A stretch of 64,000 nucleotides of DNA from Microbacterium sp. LKL04 (lineage in GTDB: Bacteria; Actinomycetota; Actinomycetes; Actinomycetales; Microbacteriaceae). The translations under genes were made by a program, and so were the position numbers. Positions 8,316-17,008 of the stretch are shown one piece after another (within the stretch, counting starts at the first letter, position 1; each line of letters begins with the position of its first letter). The notes under the pieces were generated by a model, which saw only the letters and a program-made list of their open reading frames with translations, was not told the DNA's origin and ran no database searches. The stretch is taken from positions 2,356,001-2,420,000 of the forward strand of contig NZ_LT627736.1 of assembly GCF_900102005.1 (NCBI RefSeq), written 5' to 3'.

Positions 8316-8744
8316 ATGACCGAGCAGTTGACCTTCATCGCTTACGCGAGCCGCGCGACCGAGCCCTTCGACCACGCGCGCCTGGTCGAGCTCCTCACCG
8401 AAAGTCGAACGAACAACTCGCGGGACGGCATCACGGGGATGCTCGTCTACACCCACCCCGATTTCATCCAGATCCTCGAAGGACCGGATGCCGCCGTCCG
8501 AGCGCTCCTGGAGCGCATCGGCCGCGATCCCCGTCACATGGATGTCCGCGTCCTGCTCGACGAGCAGGCGACCGAACGCAAGTACTCGACGTGGTCCATG
8601 GGCTACGAGCCGACGACTCCCGGAGACGGATCCGGCGAGGCCGTGGCTGCGATCCAGACGGCGAGCGACGACGAGTCGACGCGCGAATCGGCCGACGCAC
8701 TCGGCGACTGGTTCCACGAGAAGGCCGGCACCGACCGCGCCTGA
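8316..8744 (+). CDS. Stand-alone BLUF-domain blue-light sensor
   Basis: The 142-residue protein is almost entirely a BLUF domain, which binds FAD and reacts to blue light through a Tyr-Gln-flavin hydrogen-bond switch. Key residues sit at Y10, N34, Q52, W93 and M95, each exactly 11 less than Y21, N45, Q63, W104 and M106 of the well-studied AppA domain. Family motifs GITGMLVY and FIQILEGP are intact. After residue 100 there is only a short acidic helix and no output domain, so signalling must go through a partner. ATG 8316 follows GAGGGGA and ACGAGG. Neighbouring genes do not reveal the partner. Confidence 0.93.
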   Translation: MTEQLTFIAYASRATEPFDHARLVELLTESRTNNSRDGITGMLVYTHPDFIQILEGPDAAVRALLERIGRDPRHMDVRVLLDEQATERKYSTWSMGYEPTTPGDGSGEAVAAIQTASDDESTRESADALGDWFHEKAGTDRA

Positions 8745-8748
8745 CCCC

Positions 8749-10083
8749 TCAGTCGAGCAGGAGCGCCGGCTCCTCGAGGACCGAGGCGACGTCGGCGATG
8801 AACCGGCTGATGCCGTCGCCGTCGATGACGCGGTGGTCGAACGACCCCGACACGGTCGTCACGAAGCGGGGGCGCACCTCGCCGTCGACGACCCACGGCT
8901 TCTGCCGGATCGTGCCCATGGCGATGATGCCGGACTCACCCGGATTGATGATCGGGGTCCCGGCATCCATCCCGAAGACACCGATGTTCGTGATCGTGAA
9001 CGTGCCGCCCTGCTGGTCAGCCGGCGTCGTCTTGCCGTCACGCGCGGTGGCGGTCAGCTTCTCCAGCGCACGCGCGAGACCGCGCATGTTGAGGTCCTGT
9101 GCGTCCTTGATGTTGGGGACGAGCAGGCCGCGGGGGGTCGCCGCGGCGATGCCGAGGTTCACGTAGTGACGCACGCGGATCTCGGCGCCGTTCTCGGTCT
9201 CGACCCACGCGGCATTGATCATCGGCGTGCGGCGGAGAGCCCAGATGACGGCCCGCGAGAAGATCAGCAGCGGCGAGATCTTCACGTCGGCGAAGTCCGG
9301 CGAGGCTTTCAGCCGCTTGACGAGCTCCATCGTCCGGGTCGCGTCGACGTCGGTCCACACCGACACGTGCGGCGCCGTGTACGCGCTCGAGGTCATCGCG
9401 TTGGCCGTCGCCTTGCGCACGCCCTTCACCGTGATGGCCTCTTCGCGGGCATCAGCCTGGGGTGCTGCAGGAGCCGGAGCGGATGCCGCGGGTGCCGCCA
9501 CGGGAATCGAGAGCTCGCGCTCCTCGGGGAGGTCGGGGGTCGCGATGTTGCGGAAGACCGAGGCCTGCTCGGCGTGGCGGACGACGTCCTCGCGGGTGAC
9601 CTCGCCGGCGGTGCCGCTCGGCGACACGTCGGCCAGGTCGACGCCGAGGTCGCGCGCGAGCTTGCGGATCGGGGGCTTCGCGACGACGCCCACGGCACGA
9701 GTCACGGGCTTCTCGGCCGGCTTGCGGCGACGCGACTTGACCTCGCCACCGGTGCCGTAGCCGACGAGCACCGAGCCACCGGGCTCCTCGGCGGGCTTCT
9801 CACCGTGCTCGGAGCGGCCGATGTCGGCATCCGGCTGCCCCTCGCCACCCGCGATCGTGATGATGGCCGCGCCGACCTCGACGGTCGTGCCCTCGGTGGC
9901 GAGGATGTCGCCGACCGTCCCGCTGAACGGGGACGGCAGCTCGACGAGCGACTTGGCCGTCTCGATCTCGACGAGGACGTCGTTGACGTCGACGGTATCG
10001 CCGGGCGCCACACGCCACTGCACGATCTCGGCCTCGGTGAGGCCCTCGCCGACGTCCGGCAGGTGGAAGGTCTGCGTGCTCAT
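8749..10083 (-). CDS. bkdC: 2-oxoacid dehydrogenase E2, lipoyl acyltransferase
   Basis: The 444-residue E2 has one lipoyl domain with the lipoylated lysine K44 in ETAKS, a linker, an E3-binding domain at about 136-170 ([14 protein letters not shown]), an Ala/Pro linker and a C-terminal catalytic domain with the HxxxDG motif DHRVIDG near the end. It transfers the acyl group to CoA in the mitochondrial-type complex. ATG 10083 has GGAG upstream. The genes before it encode E1 alpha and beta. Whether the complex uses pyruvate or branched-chain oxoacids is not certain; the E1 alpha motif favours the latter. No E3 gene is nearby. Confidence 0.9.
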   Translation of the reverse strand: MSTQTFHLPDVGEGLTEAEIVQWRVAPGDTVDVNDVLVEIETAKSLVELPSPFSGTVGDILATEGTTVEVGAAIITIAGGEGQPDADIGRSEHGEKPAEEPGGSVLVGYGTGGEVKSRRRKPAEKPVTRAVGVVAKPPIRKLARDLGVDLADVSPSGTAGEVTREDVVRHAEQASVFRNIATPDLPEERELSIPVAAPAASAPAPAAPQADAREEAITVKGVRKATANAMTSSAYTAPHVSVWTDVDATRTMELVKRLKASPDFADVKISPLLIFSRAVIWALRRTPMINAAWVETENGAEIRVRHYVNLGIAAATPRGLLVPNIKDAQDLNMRGLARALEKLTATARDGKTTPADQQGGTFTITNIGVFGMDAGTPIINPGESGIIAMGTIRQKPWVVDGEVRPRFVTTVSGSFDHRVIDGDGISRFIADVASVLEEPALLLD

Positions 10084-10096
10084 GTCATCTCCATCC

Positions 10097-10169
10097 CCGC
10101 GAGACTGCAGCCGCACGCCGAGACAGCGGGCTCACGCCGCAGTCTCGGCGCACACGTGCAGTCTCGCGG
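10097..10169. repeat. Nested inverted repeat between bkdB and bkdC
   Basis: Two 28-base arms, 10097-10124 and 10142-10169, are inverted copies matching at 23 positions (13 and 8 contiguous at the ends) around a 17-base loop. The core CGAGAC(T/A)GC occurs four times, twice per strand. It could fold in RNA as a long hairpin that lowers expression of bkdC relative to bkdA-bkdB, or be a dispersed REP-like element. Confidence 0.75.
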
Positions 10170-10206
10170 ACGTGCGGGGGTCGCGGGTAGGGGGCATCGT
10201 CGGGGG

Positions 10207-11190
10207 TCAGTAGGCGAGGGCGCGGTCGACGGCCTCGAGGATGCGGTCGGCGTCGGGGAGGTACTGACCCTCGAGCTTGGCGGGCGGGAACGGCACGTCG
10301 AAGCCCGACACCCGGAGGACCGGTGCCTCGAGGGCGTAGAAGGCCCGCTCCATGACGGTCGCCGCGACCTCGGAGCCGACCGACACGTTGCCGGGCGCCT
10401 CCTGCGCGTAGATCATGCGGCCGGTGCGGCGGACGGACTCGAGGATCGGCTCGTAGTCGATCGGCGCGAGCGAACGCACGTCGATGACCTCGCACGAGGT
10501 TCCCTCGCCCTCGGCGAGCGCGGCGGCCTGCAGCAGGGTCGTGACCATCGCGCCGTGGCCGACCAGGGTCACGTCCGTGCCGCGGCGGACGACGCGGGAG
10601 GCGTGGAGCGGGAGGGCGCGCTCAGCGACATCCACCTCGCCCTTCATCCAGTACTTGGCCTTGGGCTCGAGGAAGATGACGGGGTCGGGCGATGCGATCG
10701 CATCCTGGATCATCCAGTAGGCGTCGTTCGGCGTCGACGGCGAGACGACCCGCAGACCCGGGGTGTGCGCGAAGTACGCCTCGGGGCTCTCCTGGTGGTG
10801 CTCGACCGCGCCGATGTGCCCGCCGTAGGGGATGCGGATGACGACGGGGAAATTCGCGGTGCCCTCGTGACGGTTCGTGAGCTTCGCGAGCTGCGTCGTG
10901 ATCTGGTCGAAGGCGGGGAAGACGAACCCGTCGAACTGGATCTCGATCACGGGCCGGAACCCGGCCATCGTGAGGCCGATCGCGGTGCCGACGATGCCGG
11001 ACTCGGCGAGCGGGGTGTCGAGCACGCGCTGCGAGCCGAACTCGGCGTGCAGGCCCTCGGTCACGCGGAACACGCCGCCGAGCGGGCCGATGTCCTCGCC
11101 CATCAGCAGGACGTGGTCGTCCGCGGCCATCGCCGCCCGGAGGCCGGCGTTCAGGGCCTTCGCGAACGGCAGGGTCTGGATGTCGCTCAC
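10207..11190 (-). CDS. bkdB: 2-oxoacid dehydrogenase E1 beta subunit
   Basis: The 327-residue protein is the beta chain of an alpha2beta2 thiamine-diphosphate decarboxylase. Recognisable family segments include LLMGEDIGPLGGVFRVTEGL, RVLDTPLAESGIVGTAIG, EIQFDGFVFPAFDQI and RIPYGGHIGAVEHHQESPEA. The glutamate in LLMGEDIG is in the position that activates the cofactor. GTG 11190 overlaps the E1 alpha stop as GTGA, so the two chains are translationally coupled. It would form the substrate-decarboxylating heterotetramer with the upstream gene product. Confidence 0.93.
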   Translation of the reverse strand: MSDIQTLPFAKALNAGLRAAMAADDHVLLMGEDIGPLGGVFRVTEGLHAEFGSQRVLDTPLAESGIVGTAIGLTMAGFRPVIEIQFDGFVFPAFDQITTQLAKLTNRHEGTANFPVVIRIPYGGHIGAVEHHQESPEAYFAHTPGLRVVSPSTPNDAYWMIQDAIASPDPVIFLEPKAKYWMKGEVDVAERALPLHASRVVRRGTDVTLVGHGAMVTTLLQAAALAEGEGTSCEVIDVRSLAPIDYEPILESVRRTGRMIYAQEAPGNVSVGSEVAATVMERAFYALEAPVLRVSGFDVPFPPAKLEGQYLPDADRILEAVDRALAY

Positions 11191-12326
11191 GCGTTCCCCT
11201 CCTCGAAGGATGCCTCGTACTCGGCGAGCCAGCGCTGCTGCTCCTGCACGAGCGGGTGGGCGTCGCCGTAGACGTGGTCGAACATGATCTCGGTCGGGAT
11301 GTCGCCGAGCGCGTTGGTACGCACGCGCACGTCGTCGGCGTAGGCGGCGGCGGCGGCATCCACCTCGTCGAAGAAGGATGCCGAGGCGCCGCGGTTCTGC
11401 AAGAAGGCCCGCATGCGCGCGATCGGGTCGCGCTCGGCCCAGGACTCCTCTTCGTCGCTCGTGCGGTACTTCGTGGGGTCGTCGCTCGTCGTGTGGGCGC
11501 CCATCCGATACGTGAGCGCCTCGATCGCGCGGGGGCCGCCGCCGGCGCGCGCCTCGTCGAGGGCGAGCTTGCTGACGGCGTAGCTGGCGAGGACGTCGTT
11601 GCCGTCCACCCGCACCGACGGGATGCCGTAGCCCTCGCCGCGGCGAGCGAGGGGCACGCGGGACTGAGTCGACACGGGCACGGAGATCGCCCAGTGGTTG
11701 TTCTGCAAGAAGAAGACCTGCGGGGTCTGATAGCTGGCGGCGAAGACCATCGCCTCGTGGACGTCGCCCTGACTGGAGGCGCCGTCACCGTAGTAGACGA
11801 TGACCGCCTCGTCCTTCTCGGGGTCGCCCGTGCCGGTGCGGCCGTCGAAGACGAGGCCCATGCCGAGGCCCGTCGCGTGCAGGGTCTGCGCGCCGAGGAC
11901 GAGCGTGTAGATGTGCGTGTTCTGGTGGTCGGCCGGGTTCCAGCCGCCGTGCGTGAGGCCGCGCATCAGTCGGATGATGTCGATCGGGTCGACGCCGCGC
12001 GTCGTGACGACGACATGCTCGCGGTACGACGGGAAGACGTGGTCGTGCGCGCGGGCCGCGCGCACCGAGCCGACCTGCGCAGCCTCCTGCCCGAAGGACG
12101 GCGGCCACAGGGCGAGCTGCCCCTGGCGCTGCAGGTTCGTCGCCTGCCGGTCGAAGGCGCGCACCACGACCATGTCGCGGTAGAACGTCTCGAGCTCTGC
12201 GTCGGTCAGCGCGTCGATGAGGGGGAGGTAGCGCTCGGCCGCCTCACTGGGCGCGTACGAACCGTCGGCGGCGAGGACGCGGACGACGTCGGATGCTTCG
12301 GCCGGAGCCTCGAACGAGGGGGTCAC
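11187..12326 (-). CDS. bkdA: 2-oxoacid dehydrogenase E1 alpha subunit, branched-chain type
   Basis: The 379-residue protein carries the thiamine-diphosphate motif GDGASSQGD followed about 20 residues later by NNHWAIS. The phosphorylation-loop equivalent reads YRMGAHTTSDDPTKYR, closer to branched-chain E1 alpha (HxTSDD) than to pyruvate E1 alpha (HSxSDP). With bkdB and bkdC it would make branched acyl-CoA primers from Val, Leu and Ile, which suits an actinobacterium rich in anteiso/iso fatty acids. Mycobacterium tuberculosis has the same three-gene order. Annotation as pdhA is the main alternative. The start is GTG 12326. Confidence 0.88.
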   Translation of the reverse strand: MTPSFEAPAEASDVVRVLAADGSYAPSEAAERYLPLIDALTDAELETFYRDMVVVRAFDRQATNLQRQGQLALWPPSFGQEAAQVGSVRAARAHDHVFPSYREHVVVTTRGVDPIDIIRLMRGLTHGGWNPADHQNTHIYTLVLGAQTLHATGLGMGLVFDGRTGTGDPEKDEAVIVYYGDGASSQGDVHEAMVFAASYQTPQVFFLQNNHWAISVPVSTQSRVPLARRGEGYGIPSVRVDGNDVLASYAVSKLALDEARAGGGPRAIEALTYRMGAHTTSDDPTKYRTSDEEESWAERDPIARMRAFLQNRGASASFFDEVDAAAAAYADDVRVRTNALGDIPTEIMFDHVYGDAHPLVQEQQRWLAEYEASFEEGNA

Positions 12327-12417
12327 CCTCCCACGCTAACCCCCGACGCATGGCCGGTTCTGCATGAGGTCGACAACGGATGCCGCGATTCGCCGTGCGT
12401 TCGGGACAAGGCCGGGC

Positions 12418-13137
12418 TCAGGATCGCGCGTCGAGCGCGCGGAGCCGGCCGCACATGCCGAACCCGCGCTCGTCGTCGAGCGTCACCTGCCGCACCGTCG
12501 CGTCGGCGAGATGATCCGCGGCTCCGCCCGCGAGCGCGGCGACGTGCGCGAGGGAGAGGTCGGACAGCGCGGCAGGCCCGGCGGCCACGATGTCCTCCCA
12601 CGACGATGCGCGCGGGCGGACGATCGCGGCGGCGGCGGCATGAAACGCGCGCAGCGGACCGGCATCCCCCTGCTCGAGAGCGCGGCGCAGGTCCAGGTAG
12701 CCGGTGACCGCGAGATCGCGCCGGCGGGCGGCGGCGTCGGCGCGCTCCGCCGCCGACCCGTCCGGGAGGGCTGCGGCCGCCGCGCGGTACCGCGCCGGGT
12801 CCGCGACGACGTCGGCGGGGAAGGTCATCACGGCATCGCCGGCCTCGGGGAGCCCCGCGTTGCTCATGATCACGAGGACGCGGAGGCCGCCGCGGTTGAC
12901 GGCGCGGTGGATCGTCCCCGGGGTGAACCAGACGACGGATCCGGCCTGCAAGGGGATCTCGCGGGCGCCGGCGAGGTCGAGCGTGTGCAGCTCGCCCGAC
13001 CCTTCGAGCACGACGTAGCACTCCGTCGACGCGAGGTGCAGGTGTGGGCTCCCGCCGGGGATGCCGTCGGGAGCCGCGTCGTCGTACACGTCGAGGAACG
13101 TGACCGACGTCCCGCCGGGGAAGGTCGTCGCGGTCAC
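12418..13137 (-). CDS. Cupin-domain protein
   Basis: The 239-residue protein has an N-terminal cupin barrel: PHLHLASTECYVVLEGSGEL holds the first metal-binding motif (H-x-H...E) and FTPGTIHRAVNRGG the second. The C-terminal half, from about residue 120, is helical and ends in a motif RGFGMCGRLRALD. GTG 13137 overlaps the upstream stop as GTGA. Its position at the end of the operon with a PmoA-like protein and a sugar-type dehydrogenase suggests isomerisation or binding of a sugar derivative. The exact reaction cannot be read. Confidence 0.82.
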   Translation of the reverse strand: MTATTFPGGTSVTFLDVYDDAAPDGIPGGSPHLHLASTECYVVLEGSGELHTLDLAGAREIPLQAGSVVWFTPGTIHRAVNRGGLRVLVIMSNAGLPEAGDAVMTFPADVVADPARYRAAAAALPDGSAAERADAAARRRDLAVTGYLDLRRALEQGDAGPLRAFHAAAAAIVRPRASSWEDIVAAGPAALSDLSLAHVAALAGGAADHLADATVRQVTLDDERGFGMCGRLRALDARS

Positions 13138-14066
13138 GCCGACCTCGTTGCTCGAGATGCGGTCAGGACCTTGCGAGCGAGGTCGGCGAGGTGCGCCGCG
13201 TCTGGGGCCTCGGCATCCGCGATCGTCACCGCGTAGCGGAAACGCACCGTCTCGCCCGGTTCGACCGCCAGCTCCTCGCTGAAGAACGGGGCGGGGTTGA
13301 TGCAGGCGAACTCCTCGGTGCGGACGAACCACTGGGGCGGATGCCGGGGGTTGTCACGATCGTCGACGAAGGCGAGCACCGACGATGCGTCGATCTCGTC
13401 GTGCGCACCGGCGTAGGCCATCCACTCGTGACGCTGACCGCGCATGTCGTCTCCCGAGCCGGAACCCTCGGGGCTGATGGCCGCGCCGCCGGTGAACGAC
13501 CGCGGACCGCGCCAGAACAGGCCGCCGTACCCCGCGTTCTCCCGGCCCCGGGTCGTCGGCGAGCCGATCGAGATCGTCGCCTCGGTCACGTTGGTCATCG
13601 CGGTCTCGAACGTCAGCACCCAGGCATCGTCGGTCACGACGCGGGCCGTCAGCTCGCGGCGCTCCTCGAACATGCGCGTGCCGCCCTCGGTGACCCAGTC
13701 GAGTCGGTGGGCGAAGACCGCTGCGCCGTCCTCGACCTCGGCGGCCACGTTCTCGCGATGCTCCTGCGACCCGTCGTTCGGCAGCTGGACGTAGAAGCGG
13801 CCGGGGACGAACGTCGGACCACCCCAGAAATTCTCGTCGTCGACCACGGGCAGCGACCACGCGATGCCCTTGTGCCAGACGTGGTCGTGCGGTCGGAACA
13901 GACTGACGACGCGGCCGGCGCGAGTGCGCAACGGGCTGACGAAGGGCTTCGGCGACTCGAGCTGCGGCGTGGTGGGCACGAAGGTGTACCGCAGCAGCTC
14001 GACGTCGCCGTCGAGGATGCTGACGACGTCGTCCTCTTCGACGAGGGTCAGGGCGGACTCGGTCAT
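13134..14066 (-). CDS. PmoA-like (DUF6807) protein
   Basis: The 310-residue soluble protein resembles the DUF6807/PmoA-like family found in carbohydrate operons. Indicators are the segment LFRPHDHVWHKGIAWSLPVV early on, RGRENAGYGGLFWRGPRSF in the middle and the ending GETVRFRYAVTIADA. Family members accompany Gfo/Idh/MocA oxidoreductases, as here. No reaction has been firmly assigned to my knowledge. ATG 14066 overlaps the upstream stop as ATGA. The gene sits between the oxidoreductase and the cupin in what looks like a three-gene operon. Confidence 0.82.
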   Translation of the reverse strand: MTESALTLVEEDDVVSILDGDVELLRYTFVPTTPQLESPKPFVSPLRTRAGRVVSLFRPHDHVWHKGIAWSLPVVDDENFWGGPTFVPGRFYVQLPNDGSQEHRENVAAEVEDGAAVFAHRLDWVTEGGTRMFEERRELTARVVTDDAWVLTFETAMTNVTEATISIGSPTTRGRENAGYGGLFWRGPRSFTGGAAISPEGSGSGDDMRGQRHEWMAYAGAHDEIDASSVLAFVDDRDNPRHPPQWFVRTEEFACINPAPFFSEELAVEPGETVRFRYAVTIADAEAPDAAHLADLARKVLTASRATRSA

Positions 14067-15172
14067 CGGGTGGCTTCCTTCACTCGGGCCCACGGCACCA
14101 TGCCGCCGTCCATGCTGCGGGCGAACGCATCGTCGGAATCGATCTCGCCGGCGCGGACCGGCACACCCCGGAAGGCGGAGGCGTAGACGGCCGCGGCGAA
14201 CTCGAGGGTGCGCCGCGAGTCGTGGATGCCGACGCCCGGGCTCTCTCCGGCCGCGAGAGCAGCCAGAACGGCCTCGATCTGCAGGCGGTGCCCGCTGACG
14301 ACATCGGAGTCGGCGTTCCACAGGTCCGCGAGCTCCTCGTGACCCGCCGCGGGAGTGAAGGTCCAATCGCGGTCGGTGTAGCCGTAGAGGTGCTCGACCT
14401 CGACGGTCGCGAACTCGTAGTCGAACCGCAGCCGGGAGGTCTCGCGCGGCGAGACGACCGAGTTGACGATCGTCGCCAGCGCGCCGCCCTCGAACTCGGC
14501 GACGGCGATCGAAACGTCCTCGGTATCGGTCGGACGGGACTGGCGTGCCGCGAAGGCGCTCACGCGGGACCAGGGCCCGAGCACGGACAGGAGCAGGTCG
14601 AACTGATGGATGCCGTGGCCCATCGTCGGGCCGCCGCCTTCCACCTCCCACCGCCCTCGCCACGGCACATCGAAGTACTCGTCCGGCCGGTACCAGAGGG
14701 TCTCGCAGGTCGCCACCTGCGGGCGGCCCAGGGCGCCCGAGTCGGCGAGGCGCCGCAACCGCTGCGCGGCCGCTCCATAGCGATGCTGGAACACCGTGAG
14801 GACCGGCACGCCGGTGGCCTCCTCGGAGGCCACGAGGCGATCGACCTCCTCCAGGCTGAGCGCGATCGGCTTCTCGACCAGGGACGGGACTCCGGCTCGC
14901 TGCGCGAGGAGGGCGAGCGGGACGTGCGACTGGGGCGGCGTGCAGATGTGGACGAGGTCCAGGGTCTCGGTGTCGAGGAGCTCGGCGGCATCCGTGTAGA
15001 AGCGGGTCGCGCCGAACCTCGCGGCGAACTCGCGCGCCTTCTGCGGGTCGACGTCGGCGACGGCGACGATCTCCACGTCGTCGGCGAGCTGGCCGAGCGC
15101 CTCGGCGTGCGCGTGCGCGATGGCGCCGGTGCCGATGATGGCGACCCGCGATCGGGTGTCGTGCTGAGGCAT
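14063..15172 (-). CDS. Gfo/Idh/MocA-family NAD(P)-dependent oxidoreductase
   Basis: The 369-residue enzyme begins with a Rossmann motif VAIIGTGAIAHAHAEAL and contains the family marker VEKPIALS near residue 100, where the lysine takes part in catalysis. The C-terminal alpha/beta domain starts near 125 and includes GGGPTMGHGIHQFDLLL, with a histidine expected to be catalytic. Such enzymes oxidise or reduce sugars, inositols or their acids; the substrate is not readable. ATG 15172 has AGGAGGAGAG upstream. It leads an operon facing a LacI regulator, with two operators between them. Confidence 0.92.
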   Translation of the reverse strand: MPQHDTRSRVAIIGTGAIAHAHAEALGQLADDVEIVAVADVDPQKAREFAARFGATRFYTDAAELLDTETLDLVHICTPPQSHVPLALLAQRAGVPSLVEKPIALSLEEVDRLVASEEATGVPVLTVFQHRYGAAAQRLRRLADSGALGRPQVATCETLWYRPDEYFDVPWRGRWEVEGGGPTMGHGIHQFDLLLSVLGPWSRVSAFAARQSRPTDTEDVSIAVAEFEGGALATIVNSVVSPRETSRLRFDYEFATVEVEHLYGYTDRDWTFTPAAGHEELADLWNADSDVVSGHRLQIEAVLAALAAGESPGVGIHDSRRTLEFAAAVYASAFRGVPVRAGEIDSDDAFARSMDGGMVPWARVKEATR

Positions 15173-15192
15173 CCGCTCTCCTCCTCGAGATG

Positions 15193-15236
15193 AAGGTGAA
15201 CGTTCACCTTTCGTCCTCGAAGTTAGTGAACGTTCA
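15193..15236. promoter_or_regulatory. Pair of LacI-type operators in the divergent promoter
   Basis: AAGGTGAACGTTCACCTT at 15193-15210 is a perfect 18-bp palindrome. A second site with core TGAACGTTCA lies at 15227-15236. Their centres are 30 bases apart, close to three helical turns. The central CG step is characteristic of LacI-family operators. They lie between the oxidoreductase operon and the lacI-type gene, so the regulator probably controls both. Confidence 0.85.
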
Positions 15237-15258
15237 TCTTCTCTGTCAACATCGACCC

Positions 15259-16278
15259 ATGACCGACGACGCCGCGAGCGGCACGAAGCGCCCCACGATC
15301 CTCGAGGTCGCGCGGGTCGCCGGGGTGTCGCATCAGACGGTGTCTCGGTTCCTGCGGTTCCACGGCGAGGGACTGAAGCCCTCCACCCGCGAGCGCGTCA
15401 GCGCCGCGATCGACGAGCTCGGGTACCGCCCCAACCTCGTCGCCCGGTCGATGCGGACGCGGCGCACCGGACGGCTGGCCGTCCTCCTGCCCACCGTCGC
15501 ATTCAACCCGGCGCGGATGCTCTCGGGAGCGACCGACGTCGCGCACGACGCGGGCTTCTCGGTCGACGTCATGAGCTACGACGGCGGGGCCGCGTCGCGG
15601 GCCGACCGACTGCTGGACCTGGTCGAATGGGGGCAGGTCGAGGGTGTGCTGTCGTTCGCGCCCGTCGACGCCGAGGTGGTCGAGAGACTTCCTCCCGGCA
15701 CCGCCGTCACCGTCGCCGCCGAGCTCGACGACCAGATGCGCGGCATCGGCGAACTCGCCGACGGCTCGGCCATCGTCACCATCATCGAGCGGCTCGCCGA
15801 GCTCGGCCACCGCCGATTCCTGCACGTCGCCGGCGCGCAGAACTTCGCGTCCGCCCGGTCGCGGCGCGGCGCCTACCTCGAGACGATCGAGCGCCTGGCA
15901 CTGGACTCGCTCGGCGTCCACGACGGCGATTGGTCGGGCGAGTCCGGGGTCGCGGCCGTCGAGGCTCTTCCCGACGACGCACCGCCGCTCGCCGTCATCG
16001 CCGCCAACGACCTCGTGGCGGCCGGTGTCATCAGCGCCGCCAGCCGCCGTGGATGGCGCATCCCCGAGGACATCAGCGTCACCGGCTGGGACGACACCGC
16101 CCTCGCTCCTTTCCTCCTTCCCCCGCTCACGTCGGTGGAGGTCGACCTCGAGCGGATCGGCCGGAACGCGATGACCGGGCTGATCGCGACCATCCGCGGT
16201 GCGCACGCCGAGGTAGACACACGCCCCGTCAGCCGTGTCGTCTGGCGCGACTCGGCAGGCCCTCCCGGACGCGGCTGA
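15259..16278 (+). CDS. LacI-family regulator of the oxidoreductase operon
   Basis: The 339-residue protein has an N-terminal helix-turn-helix ILEVARVAGVSHQTVSRFL and the hinge-region segment ELGYRPNLVARSMRTRRTG. The rest is a periplasmic-binding-protein-like effector domain ending with ISVTGWDDTALAPF and VDLERIGRNAM. ATG 15259 is chosen because the HTH starts about 12 residues later, normal for the family. It faces the oxidoreductase/PmoA-like/cupin operon and very probably binds the two operators at 15193-15236. The effector is presumably a sugar or derivative handled by that operon. Confidence 0.93.
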   Translation: MTDDAASGTKRPTILEVARVAGVSHQTVSRFLRFHGEGLKPSTRERVSAAIDELGYRPNLVARSMRTRRTGRLAVLLPTVAFNPARMLSGATDVAHDAGFSVDVMSYDGGAASRADRLLDLVEWGQVEGVLSFAPVDAEVVERLPPGTAVTVAAELDDQMRGIGELADGSAIVTIIERLAELGHRRFLHVAGAQNFASARSRRGAYLETIERLALDSLGVHDGDWSGESGVAAVEALPDDAPPLAVIAANDLVAAGVISAASRRGWRIPEDISVTGWDDTALAPFLLPPLTSVEVDLERIGRNAMTGLIATIRGAHAEVDTRPVSRVVWRDSAGPPGRG

Positions 16279-16286
16279 TCGGCCCG

Positions 16287-16303
16287 CTTCAGCCCTGCTT
16301 CAG
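16287..16303 (+). promoter_or_regulatory. Tandem CTTCAG repeats upstream of the response regulator
   Basis: CTTCAG occurs at 16287-16292 and 16298-16303, 11 bases apart. The last repeat ends 23 bases before the response-regulator ATG at 16327. The spacing and orientation suit an OmpR-type dimer, and the same repeats at the same distance precede the gene at 18940. Confidence 0.68.
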
Positions 16304-16326
16304 CGTTCGCACGCCACACTGGGCGC

Positions 16327-17004
16327 ATGCGTGTTCTGGTGGTCGACGACGAGGTGCGCCTGGCCGACGGCGTGCGGCGCGGGCTCGAGGCCGAGGGCTT
16401 CGCCGTCGACGTCGCGCACAACGGCATCGACGGCCTGTGGCGCGCCCGCGAAACGCGGTACGACGCGATCGTGCTCGACCTCATGATGCCGGGCATGAGC
16501 GGATGGAAGGTCTGCGAGGCGTTGCGGGCCGAGGAGAACTGGACCCCGGTCCTGATGCTCACCGCCAAGGACGGCGAGTGGGATCAGGTCGACGCGCTCG
16601 ATGCGGGCGCTGACGACTACGTCACGAAGCCCTTCTCGTACCCCGTGCTGGTCGCACGGCTGCGGGCGCTCATCCGCCGCGGCGGTGTCGAGCGCCCCGT
16701 CGCCCTCGAGGCCGGCGACCTGCACGTCGACCCGGCCGCGCGGCGCGTCCGCCGCGGCTCCACCGCGATCGACCTGACCTCGCGCGAATTCGCCGTGCTC
16801 CTGCACCTCATCCGCCACAAGGGGCAGGTCGTCTCCAAGCGCGACCTGATCGCCGGCGTCTGGGACGACGACTTCGACGGCGACCCGAACATCGTCGAGG
16901 TGTACGTCGGGCACCTGCGCCGCAAGGTGGACCGCCCGTTCGACCGGAACGCGATCGAGACGGTGCGCGGTGCCGGCTACCGACTGGCGGCCGACGGTGG
17001 CTGA
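16327..17004 (+). CDS. OmpR-family response regulator
   Basis: The 225-residue protein has a receiver domain at 1-115: acidic residues near the start (VVDDEVRLADG), the phosphorylated aspartate in DAIVLDLMMPG at about residue 56, threonine in MLTAKDG and lysine in YVTKPFSYP. A winged-helix DNA-binding domain follows, with TSREFAVLLHLIRHKGQ and VEVYVGHLRRKVD and the wing ETVRGAGYRL. It should dimerise on phosphorylation and bind tandem repeats. The gene is followed directly by its kinase and preceded by CTTCAG repeats that suggest autoregulation. Confidence 0.95.
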   Translation: MRVLVVDDEVRLADGVRRGLEAEGFAVDVAHNGIDGLWRARETRYDAIVLDLMMPGMSGWKVCEALRAEENWTPVLMLTAKDGEWDQVDALDAGADDYVTKPFSYPVLVARLRALIRRGGVERPVALEAGDLHVDPAARRVRRGSTAIDLTSREFAVLLHLIRHKGQVVSKRDLIAGVWDDDFDGDPNIVEVYVGHLRRKVDRPFDRNAIETVRGAGYRLAADGG

Positions 17005-17008
17005 CCCC

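Noticed and set aside
8488..11271. 927-codon plus-strand open frame over the bkd genes
   Set aside because: It is the reverse shadow of bkdA-bkdC; the minus-strand proteins carry lipoyl, TPP and acyltransferase motifs.
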